NCBI GenBank assembly: GCA_003566935.1
Contig: PXBM01000242.1
Span: 1 to 5,052, forward strand
Length of the DNA stretch: 5,052 nt
Origin: Syntrophomonadaceae bacterium
GTDB lineage: Bacteria; Bacillota; Dethiobacteria; DTU022
Direction: 5' to 3'
Shown here one piece after another: positions 1 through 5,052 of this stretch. The position numbers and the translations under genes are program-made. Each line of letters starts with the position of its first letter. Positions within the stretch are counted from its first letter, which is position 1. Under the pieces are notes generated by a model. It ran no database searches. It was not told the origin of the DNA and saw nothing but the letters and a program-made list of their open reading frames with translations.

Positions 1-514
1 CCTGTAATTCCTTGTTATCTGTAGGCTCATCTAAAATAGATGGGTCTTTTTCTGCTTCATAACCGCGGTGAACCAGGAGGGTTGCATCTCCACCATCGTC
101 AACAATCTGGTTAGGTCCTGAGCCATCAGGCCAGGTTAAAGCTTCGAGAGTACACCACCAGTATTCTTCTAGGTTTTCACCTTTCCAGGCGAATACCGGT
201 ACTCCCTTGGGATCATCTTCAGTCCCTCCCTTTTCAGGTGGTCCGACTACAATAGCTGCGGCAGCGTGATCCTGGGTTGAAAAAATATTACAGCTGGCCC
301 AGCGCACATCTGCCCCGAGTTCAACCAGGGTTTCAATCAAGACCGCTGTTTGAATTGTCATATGCAAACTGCCGGTAACCTTTAATCCTTTCAGGGGTTT
401 TTGATCTGCGTATTTTTCGCGGGTCGCAATTAGACCCGGCATTTCTTTCTCCGCAATATCAATTTCCTTTCTTCCCCAGGAAGCCAGACTTAAGTCTGCT
501 ACCTTGTAATCCAT
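1..514 (-). CDS. ahcY: S-adenosylhomocysteinase, N-terminal 171 residues (runs off the window)
   Basis: This cytosolic NAD-dependent enzyme reversibly splits S-adenosyl-L-homocysteine into adenosine and homocysteine, clearing the inhibitory product of methyltransferases. The visible part shows the substrate-domain hallmarks: GSLHMTIQTAVLIETL at residues 48-63 (with the conserved His51), the family signature SCNIFSTQDHAAAAI at 74-88, and DDGGDAT at 139-145. An insert around residues 92-120, ending in VFAWKGENLEEYWW, matches the longer bacterial form of the enzyme. The NAD-binding domain and C-terminus lie beyond base 1. The start at 514 is supported by GGAGG at 524-528, nine bases upstream. 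It follows the kinase gene by 63 bases with no convincing terminator or promoter between, so the two are probably co-transcribed. The open frame reaches the edge without a stop. Identification is firm from the sequence motifs. Confidence 0.97.
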   Translation of the reverse strand, partial: MDYKVADLSLASWGRKEIDIAEKEMPGLIATREKYADQKPLKGLKVTGSLHMTIQTAVLIETLVELGADVRWASCNIFSTQDHAAAAIVVGPPEKGGTEDDPKGVPVFAWKGENLEEYWWCTLEALTWPDGSGPNQIVDDGGDATLLVHRGYEAEKDPSILDEPTDNKELQ

Positions 515-577
515 TCTTAATCGCCTCCATTTAATTAAAATACTATTACTTAAGACAGGGATTAACCTGTTAATACT

Positions 578-1597
578 TTAAAGCCATTTACCCTCATTGA
601 TATCCTGTATAATAGTTTTTGCGGTTTCTTCATCAAACTGGGCCCCCGTTTGCCTGACAATCTGTGCGGCAATATAAGAAGCCAGTCTGCCTGCTTCAGC
701 AATGGAATAACCGTTGATCAGGCCATATATAAATCCTGCTGCGTAATTGTCTCCGGCCCCGGTGCTGTCAACTGCTTCAACAGTAAAAGCATCAATCAGG
801 CAGGTTTCATTGTTATTTTCAGTGATGCAGGACCCATCAGCACAGTTTTTAACTGCAGCGATGACATTTTTTTTAGCCAGCTCAGCTGAAGCTTTTTCCG
901 GATCATCAAAGCCAAGCAGTAAACGAGCTTCTTCGCGATTTGCCAGCAAAACATCGATGTGATTTTCGATTAAGTCGTGGAAATCATCACGATGCCTTTC
1001 AACACAGAAAGGATCTGCAACATCAAAGGCCACTTTTGTATTATTATTTCTGGCTGTAGAGATAGCAGCCTTGATTGCTTCCTTTTGTGAATCTGTATCC
1101 CACATGTAGCCGGTAAAATAAAAATAGTCTGCCTGAGCAATACGGTCGTGATTAAAGTGATCAGGTCCAAATTCCTGGCAGACGCCGAGCCTGGTGCTCA
1201 TAGTCCTTTCATAATCAGGAGTAACAAGGACAATACAGCTCCCTGTATCGCCACCGGTTACAACTGAAAGATCAGAAAGAACTTGTTTGTCTTTTAAACG
1301 CTTTATATAAATGTCACCCAGCTCATCACTACCCACCATTCCGGCCAGGGCAGTTTCAACACCCAGTGCAGATAGAGTAATCATAGTATTTGGGGCAGAG
1401 CCACCGCAAGAATATTGCTTCTCCCGGTCATTGATATATTTTAAAATCTCATTTCCACGCTCACTATCTATGAGGGTCATGGTGCCTTTTTCAAGTTCCA
1501 GTGTTTCAATGTCATCATCGCTGGCGTGAGCAAGGACATCAATCAAGGGATTGCCGATGCCATAAACTTTCACCCTATCGCCACCCTGAGCTGTCAT
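578..1597 (-). CDS. PfkB-family kinase, probably adenosine kinase
   Basis: This 339-residue protein is a ribokinase/PfkB-fold kinase that transfers phosphate from ATP to a nucleoside or sugar hydroxyl. It opens with the beta strand and substrate Asp of the family (GIGNPLID, 13-20). It then carries the GGSAPN motif (65-70), the NxxE magnesium motif (Asn220 to Glu223) and the anion-hole signature DSTGAGD (277-283), whose Asp283 should be the catalytic base. Length is normal for the family. Adenosine kinase is preferred over fructo- or ribokinase because the next gene is ahcY, which releases adenosine; phosphorylating it to AMP drives SAH hydrolysis. Specificity cannot be proved from motifs alone, and inosine-guanosine or another sugar kinase remains possible. 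The ATG at 1597 follows GGAGGAG (1605-1611) by seven bases. It is preceded by a long structured leader with a terminator-like hairpin just upstream, which suggests attenuation control. Confidence 0.9.
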   Translation of the reverse strand: MTAQGGDRVKVYGIGNPLIDVLAHASDDDIETLELEKGTMTLIDSERGNEILKYINDREKQYSCGGSAPNTMITLSALGVETALAGMVGSDELGDIYIKRLKDKQVLSDLSVVTGGDTGSCIVLVTPDYERTMSTRLGVCQEFGPDHFNHDRIAQADYFYFTGYMWDTDSQKEAIKAAISTARNNNTKVAFDVADPFCVERHRDDFHDLIENHIDVLLANREEARLLLGFDDPEKASAELAKKNVIAAVKNCADGSCITENNNETCLIDAFTVEAVDSTGAGDNYAAGFIYGLINGYSIAEAGRLASYIAAQIVRQTGAQFDEETAKTIIQDINEGKWL

Positions 1598-1629
1598 TAA
1601 TAATCTCCTCCAACTAATAAGTTTCCAAT

Positions 1630-1731
1630 AAAAAAACCTGCATCTTTACAGATAGCAACGGCAGAGGTTGGTTTCAGACAATTCTCTCAAAACAGCCTTC
1701 ATTACAGCCATCCGTTAAGCCAAACAGGTTT
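1630..1731 (-). terminator. Candidate attenuator terminator directly upstream of the kinase RBS
   Basis: The minus strand pairs AAACCUG (1725-1731) with CAGGUUU (1634-1640), inside a T7 run at 1630-1636. Further in, AACGG (1712-1716) pairs with CCGUU (1657-1661), and a small AUCU-GUAA-AGAU hairpin sits on the 3' side. The long interior makes it less compact than a textbook terminator. Its place, with the T-run 18 bases before the GGAGGAG site, argues for conditional termination of the kinase-ahcY transcript. Confidence 0.55.
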
Positions 1732-1824
1732 ATTTAATCTTTATAACTGCGGCCATAAAAGCTAGCGGCTTATATGCCCTCAACCCGGTCAAGCTTTTCC
1801 TTCCACTCCGTGTTACTCTTCATT

Positions 1825-1872
1825 AAAAAAGCTGGATGGAAATGATTATTATCTATCCTTTTTCTCCAGCTT
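1825..1872 (-). terminator. Terminator-like hairpin early in the leader
   Basis: On the minus strand AAGCUGGA (1865-1872) pairs with UCCAGCUU (1829-1836), and a run of six T (1825-1830) follows the GC part of the stem. The interior of 28 bases may add GGA/UCC and GAU/AUC pairs. It begins only about 26 bases after the predicted transcription start, so it could end a short abortive RNA of about 75 bases. The stem is modest and the loop large, so termination may be partial or the hairpin may belong to a larger fold. Confidence 0.45.
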
Positions 1873-1904
1873 AAACGTTAATTCTTATAATGTATTACCT
1901 TCAA

Positions 1905-1933
1905 ATTATAGCACTATCTGAACAACAAGTCAA
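1905..1933 (-). promoter_or_regulatory. SigA/sigma-70 type promoter for the leader and kinase-ahcY operon
   Basis: The minus strand carries TTGACT (-35, 1928-1933; five of six consensus bases), a spacer of exactly 17 bases, and a perfect TATAAT (-10, 1905-1910). The TG dinucleotide of an extended -10 element precedes it (TGCTATAAT). An A/T-rich stretch lies upstream of the -35. The start of transcription should fall near 1898-1901. It lies just past the terminator of the preceding operon, where a new transcription unit would be expected. Confidence 0.85.
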
Positions 1934-1946
1934 ATTCGTTTAAATT

Positions 1947-1988
1947 AAAAAAAGCGGGAAAACAAGGTTTAAAAAACGGTTTTCCCGC
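1947..1988 (-). terminator. Strong intrinsic terminator of the redox operon
   Basis: On the minus strand GCGGGAAAAC (1979-1988) pairs perfectly with GTTTTCCCGC (1954-1963) across a 15-base loop, followed by seven T (1947-1953). It starts 27 bases after the stop codon of the small sulfur-carrier gene and ends just before the next promoter. It therefore cleanly separates the redox operon from the kinase-ahcY unit. Confidence 0.93.
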
Positions 1989-2015
1989 CCTCTGCATTCC
2001 TTTTAAATCAAAGGT

Positions 2016-2216
2016 TTAACCACCATGAGCAAGGTGGAATACATTAACCTCGGCATTGTCGGGTATCTCATAGGTTGCATAATCTTCTTTTGGAACAAGT
2101 TGGCCATTAACGCTTACAGTGATTATCGATAAAACATAACCCATCCTGTCCACTACGTCTTGAACCGTCATTCCCTCATGCCAATCAAGCTTTTCTTTAT
2201 TGTTAACAGTGATCAT
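2016..2216 (-). CDS. ThiS/MoaD-like ubiquitin-fold sulfur carrier protein
   Basis: This 66-residue protein has the size and pattern of a beta-grasp sulfur carrier: an N-terminal strand (MITVNN), the segment GMTVQDVVDRMG (15-26), the core VSVNGQLVPKEDY (34-46), and a C-terminal HLAHGG. In ThiS and MoaD the terminal Gly-Gly is adenylated and converted to a thiocarboxylate that donates sulfur to the thiazole of thiamine or to the dithiolene of molybdo/tungstopterin. By sequence it looks closest to ThiS. Its place 19 bases after an AOR-like gene, as the last gene of the same operon, favours a role in tungstopterin supply; MoaD-like genes beside AOR genes are a known arrangement. No thiamine genes are visible here. 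GGAG (2225-2228) lies eight bases before the ATG at 2216. A strong terminator follows. Family assignment is firm; the pathway is inferred from context. Confidence 0.88.
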   Translation of the reverse strand: MITVNNKEKLDWHEGMTVQDVVDRMGYVLSIITVSVNGQLVPKEDYATYEIPDNAEVNVFHLAHGG

Positions 2217-2235
2217 AAAGTAAACTCCAATATAT

Positions 2236-4251
2236 TTAAATGTTAGGTTTATCCAGTAAGGTTAATACTTCGGGGATATCGATGCCAATCTCCTTAAGAT
2301 GCTCAACTGTAGGAACTCCATTATTATCCCAGCCGCGCTTTTTATAAACTGCATCGATCAGTTCGTTGTACCGTTTATAACGAAAATCCCTTGTAATAGC
2401 TAGCTTTTCGCCTGTTGTTTTACCTTCCGGATCGATACCAATTTCTTCTTTCATTTGCTTGTCATAGCGCTCTTCCCGGGAAAGGTATTCTTCTTCTGTA
2501 GCAGGACCGATTGCTCTCAGCGGAGGCATATCGTCTGCCCTGGTACCGTAACCAAGATAGTAACTAATCAGGCGCTGCAGGTTAAAAACACGTTCGGACT
2601 GGCGTAACATCTTTTTCTCATCCAAAGGCTCGCCGAGCATTCCTTCATAAAACTTCTGAAAGTCCTCGACCCGCTCAGGTATTTTTGTAGCCTCGTTCGG
2701 AGGGTACTTGCTATTATCTGGCGGAACAACATCATTCCATATTAGCTTACAAAGACCAAGCAATCCGAACCAGGTTCTGAACAACGGGAAATAATACAGG
2801 GCTTCTGCTTTATCCTCATAGGTAGGGATCTGGTTGTTGATAGCATCGAAAAATATCAAGAGGGCTTCATCATGTTGTGGCCCCTTTATAGCCAGGGCAT
2901 AGCCGGCTTGCTGGGCCGGAGATTCTTTAGTTACATACTCAGAAAATTCCAGGCCTTTTACTTCCATTCCAATATCGTTTAAGAAGCCAGGATCCGCGCC
3001 AAGCTCATTAGCCCATTTTTCTTTTAATCGGCGTATGCCCTGCCCGACATCGACCCCGAACCCTTCACCAAGAGCCATTTCGTGCAGGCATTCTAAAGCT
3101 TCATTCATCGCGCCAAAATTAAGCTTTTTACCACCGGTTTGCTCTTCTGATATAATGCCGGCTTCAAAACACTCCATTACAAAAGCCATAGTTGTAGCAA
3201 AGGAAATAGTGTCGACACCATAAGTATCACAGTAGAAGTTGAATTCAACAATAAAGTCAAGGTCAAAACCACCCATATTTGAGCCGCCGGCAGCAGTTTC
3301 ATATTCAGGCCCGTCGACGACAACCTTTTGCCCCTTGTAGGGACCTGTCTTTAGTTCGAACCCGTCAACGGCCTTGGCACAGGCCATTGAACAGCCTACC
3401 CAGCAACCGTCTGCTGCTCCCTGCGTAAAGTAGCGGCTTTTCATAACCCCGGAATCAATCTTAGGGGTGTCTTTATGCCTGCCGAATTTATAATTATGCA
3501 CGGGCAAAAGGTCATATGAATCCATGACCTCTACCAGGTTGGCAGTGCCAACTTGACGCATCCGGTTTTGTTCATCGTCCAACATTGCCATCATGGCGTT
3601 AATCCTCATGCCGTGACGTCGAATCAGCTCGGGGTCGGCAGGGTTATTCATGTCATCAGTAACCTGGATTGCTCCCGTCGGGCAAACATATCCACAGGAA
3701 GTACATTCAATGCAATGCGGATCAGTTTCACCGAATGGCATAGTTAAGTGGCGGGTAATGCCTCGGCCGGCAAAGCCTAAAATATTCTGAAGTACGAAGG
3801 AGCTGCAGGCACGGACGCAGTGACCACAGAGGATACAGGCTTTAGGGTTTTCATCAGTTATATCACTTTTGTATTTTTCTTTATCCGTTGCGCCGCATAG
3901 TTTAGCGATATTCTGGATTGCTTCCACGTTGGGCCAGCGTCCCAGGTACATCTCTGCCAGGTTTTTACGGTGTTTCTTGATTTTCTCGGTGTTGGTGTTA
4001 ACTTTAATTTCACCGCGAATTGGATAGTTGCAGGCTGTAACCAATTTTTTCTTGCCGTTGATTTCAACTTCACACAAACAGAGCCTGCAGGTACCTTCCG
4101 GGGTTAAATCTTTATGGTTACAGAGCGTGGGCACGTTGAACCCGGCATCCATCACTGCTTTCAGCAGGTATGTGTCTTCAACAACCGTCGCTGCTTTACC
4201 GTTTATGCTGATTTCGTATTTTGTTGGACCGGCTTTTGTTTTCGTAGCCAT
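2236..4251 (-). CDS. Fusion of HydA/NuoG-like iron-sulfur module to AOR-type C-terminal domains
   Basis: The 671 residues form two blocks. Residues 12-200 are an electron relay: a [2Fe-2S] ferredoxin domain (Cys44, 55, 58, 74), a linker like the NuoG His-Cys domain but lacking its cysteine loop, and two [4Fe-4S] motifs (Cys139/142/145/149 and 180/183/186/190). From about residue 225 it resembles domains 2 and 3 of tungsten aldehyde ferredoxin oxidoreductase: Cys283/287/291 plus Cys501 for the AOR cluster, GPEYETA (314-320) and the pterin-type motif DTYGVDT (342-348). AOR domain 1, normally about 200 residues, is absent. The second pterin motif reads GLLGLC with Gly496 where Asp is expected. 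The start at 4251 overlaps the upstream stop by one base (TAATG), with GGAGG at 4259-4263. Likely role: catalytic or core subunit of a cytosolic NAD- and ferredoxin-linked oxidoreductase, possibly bifurcating. Substrate, and whether it holds tungstopterin, are unknown. Confidence 0.9.
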   Translation of the reverse strand: MATKTKAGPTKYEISINGKAATVVEDTYLLKAVMDAGFNVPTLCNHKDLTPEGTCRLCLCEVEINGKKKLVTACNYPIRGEIKVNTNTEKIKKHRKNLAEMYLGRWPNVEAIQNIAKLCGATDKEKYKSDITDENPKACILCGHCVRACSSFVLQNILGFAGRGITRHLTMPFGETDPHCIECTSCGYVCPTGAIQVTDDMNNPADPELIRRHGMRINAMMAMLDDEQNRMRQVGTANLVEVMDSYDLLPVHNYKFGRHKDTPKIDSGVMKSRYFTQGAADGCWVGCSMACAKAVDGFELKTGPYKGQKVVVDGPEYETAAGGSNMGGFDLDFIVEFNFYCDTYGVDTISFATTMAFVMECFEAGIISEEQTGGKKLNFGAMNEALECLHEMALGEGFGVDVGQGIRRLKEKWANELGADPGFLNDIGMEVKGLEFSEYVTKESPAQQAGYALAIKGPQHDEALLIFFDAINNQIPTYEDKAEALYYFPLFRTWFGLLGLCKLIWNDVVPPDNSKYPPNEATKIPERVEDFQKFYEGMLGEPLDEKKMLRQSERVFNLQRLISYYLGYGTRADDMPPLRAIGPATEEEYLSREERYDKQMKEEIGIDPEGKTTGEKLAITRDFRYKRYNELIDAVYKKRGWDNNGVPTVEHLKEIGIDIPEVLTLLDKPNI

Positions 4252-5052
4252 TATTTTACCTCCACTGCATTAAATTTACATGATTCCAGGCAGATGCCGC
4301 ACTTGATGCAGTCTTCCTGGTTGATAGTGTGAAGCTCTTTTGGTTCACCGCTTACTGCTTCCGTCGGGCAGTTTTTAGCACAAATTACGCAACCGGTACA
4401 GTTGTCGTTAATTGAATAAGTTATCAATTCAGTGCAAACTCCGGCCGGACAGATTTTATCTTTAATATGTTTGATATATTCATCTTCAAAAAAACGCAGG
4501 GTGGTTAGAACCGGGTTGGGTGCAGTTCCGCCGAGCTGGCAGAGGCTAGAAGCCTCTATAGTTTCTGAAAGCTCCTGCAGCTGCTCTAAATCATCTTCCC
4601 TGCCTTCGCCTTTAGTAATGCGGGTTAGGATTTTGCTTAAAGCGAACAGGCCTTCGCGGCAGGGTGTGCACTTACCGCAGGATTCATCTATCAGGAAGTT
4701 AATAAAGTAACGGGCTACATCAACCATGCAGGTGTGATCATCCATTACGATCATACCGCCCGAGCCCATCATAGAGCCTGCTTCGGTTAGCGAGTCAAAA
4801 TCAACTCCCATGTCCAGCATATCATCGGGGATGCAGCCGCCGGAAGGACCACCGGTCTGGATAGCTTTAAATTTCCTGCCATCCGGAATGCCTCCTCCCA
4901 CTTTATAGACGATATCATGGAGAGTAATACCCATGGGTACTTCCACTAACCCTGTGTTATTAACATCACCGACCAGTGAGAAAACCTTGGTGCCACTTGA
5001 GCCATTCCAGGGATTTTCCTTGACTTCACCGGTGCCTATATCGGCAAACCAG
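4251..5052 (-). CDS. NuoF/HydB-like flavoprotein subunit, C-terminal 266 residues (5' end outside window)
   Basis: This is the NAD(H)-handling subunit type found in complex I (NuoF) and in HydB/HndC of bifurcating hydrogenases. The open frame continues to the edge: TKVFSLVGDVNNTGLVEVP lies upstream of any usable start, so a start at the in-frame GTG (4946) or ATG (4934) would be an artefact. Visible residues, numbered from 5051 downward, include GGPSGG (67-72), the N3-type [4Fe-4S] site CGKCTPCREG (Cys125/128/131) with its fourth ligand in SLCQLG (Cys171), and CPAGVC (201-206). A two-cluster ferredoxin tail follows (Cys218/221/224/228 and 248/251/254/258). That tail separates HydB/HndC/Bfu-type subunits from plain NuoF. 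The FMN and most of the NAD site would lie in the missing part. It is translationally linked to the fusion gene by a TAATG overlap, so the two are almost certainly subunits of one complex. A NuoE/HydC-like gene is expected upstream. Confidence 0.95.
   Translation of the reverse strand, partial: WFADIGTGEVKENPWNGSSGTKVFSLVGDVNNTGLVEVPMGITLHDIVYKVGGGIPDGRKFKAIQTGGPSGGCIPDDMLDMGVDFDSLTEAGSMMGSGGMIVMDDHTCMVDVARYFINFLIDESCGKCTPCREGLFALSKILTRITKGEGREDDLEQLQELSETIEASSLCQLGGTAPNPVLTTLRFFEDEYIKHIKDKICPAGVCTELITYSINDNCTGCVICAKNCPTEAVSGEPKELHTINQEDCIKCGICLESCKFNAVEVK

Larger units (their letters stand above)
1598..1898 (-). promoter_or_regulatory. Structured 5' leader of the kinase-ahcY operon, candidate attenuator or riboswitch of unknown class
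   Basis: About 300 bases separate the predicted transcription start (near 1898-1901) from the kinase start codon. Read on the minus strand, the region holds a terminator-like hairpin (1825-1872). Next comes a 12-position hairpin with ten pairs (1768-1779 with 1751-1762, loop 1763-1767), then a second terminator-like structure (1630-1731) ending 18 bases before the ribosome-binding site. The octamer at 1782-1789 (ACCGGGUU) can pair at seven of eight positions, one of them G-U, with 1723-1730 (AACCUGUU). The latter overlaps the 5' arm of the second terminator, so the two folds would exclude each other. I looked for S-box, SAH, T-box, cobalamin, purine, THF and cyclic-di-GMP consensus elements and recognised none. 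Pairings are seen by eye; the regulatory role is inference. A free-standing small RNA ending at 1630 is an alternative. Confidence 0.55.

Noticed and set aside
555..570. Small inverted repeat ACAGG/CCTGT between the kinase and ahcY genes
   Set aside because: Only five base pairs, and no T-run follows in the direction of transcription; more likely chance or a minor processing site than a terminator.
1645..1711. A 21-codon minus-strand ORF (MAVMKAVLRELSETNLCRCYL) overlapping the attenuator structure
   Set aside because: A leader peptide was considered because it overlaps the terminator fold, but there is no ribosome-binding site and no run of regulatory codons of one amino acid.
1770..1823. 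A 17-codon minus-strand ORF in the leader (MKSNTEWKEKLDRVEGI), followed in another frame by a short open stretch
   Set aside because: No Shine-Dalgarno sequence precedes its ATG, which sits right after the T-run of the first hairpin. The composition looks protein-like, so a decayed small gene or leader peptide cannot be excluded, but nothing supports translation.
1598..1898. 6S RNA, T-box or S-box identity for the leader
   Set aside because: No T-box antiterminator consensus, no S-box core, and the 5' and 3' ends do not form the long closing stem of 6S RNA by eye. A covariance-model scan could overturn this.
3035..4710. Several open frames of 60-90 codons on the plus strand opposite the redox genes
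   Set aside because: They are antisense shadows of well-supported minus-strand genes, with no recognisable domains and no ribosome-binding sites of their own.
4251..4946. Reading the NuoF-like gene as a complete 231-residue protein starting at the GTG at 4946
   Set aside because: The same frame stays open to the window edge and the extra 35 residues carry clear NuoF/HydB sequence, so the gene is cut by the window and does not start there.

Overview
The window looks like part of the chromosome of a strictly anaerobic bacterium. A low-GC Gram-positive such as a member of the Clostridia is my best guess, but this is inference. It rests on strong GGAGG ribosome-binding sites, a near-consensus SigA-type promoter, classic hairpin-plus-T-run terminators and a redox operon full of oxygen-sensitive iron-sulfur clusters. 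All genes lie on the minus strand, so the window reads biologically from 5052 down to 1.

Region 1 (5052 to about 1947) is the end of a redox operon. It holds the C-terminal 266 residues of a NuoF/HydB-like flavoprotein subunit, cut by the window edge. One base of overlap leads into a 671-residue fusion protein. Its front is a HydA/NuoG-like electron-relay module (one [2Fe-2S], two [4Fe-4S]) and its back resembles the C-terminal domains of tungsten aldehyde ferredoxin oxidoreductase (AOR). A 66-residue ThiS/MoaD-like sulfur carrier ending in Gly-Gly follows, then a strong intrinsic terminator. The layout resembles an electron-bifurcating HydABC chassis in which the hydrogenase module has been replaced by an AOR-type module. 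This is the most interesting system in the window. The canonical AOR N-terminal domain and some expected pterin-site residues are absent.

Region 2 (about 1933 to 1598) is a 300-base untranslated leader driven by an excellent promoter (TTGACT, 17-base spacer, TATAAT). It carries two terminator-like hairpins, the second ending only 18 bases before the ribosome-binding site of the next gene, and a well-paired hairpin between them. One segment could pair alternatively with the 5' arm of the second terminator. I cannot match it to a known riboswitch class.

Region 3 (1597 to 1) is a two-gene operon of the activated methyl cycle: a PfkB-family kinase that is probably adenosine kinase, then S-adenosylhomocysteinase (ahcY, cut by the window edge). 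AhcY splits S-adenosylhomocysteine into homocysteine and adenosine; the kinase would remove adenosine as AMP and pull the reversible reaction forward. The leader RNA probably controls this pair.
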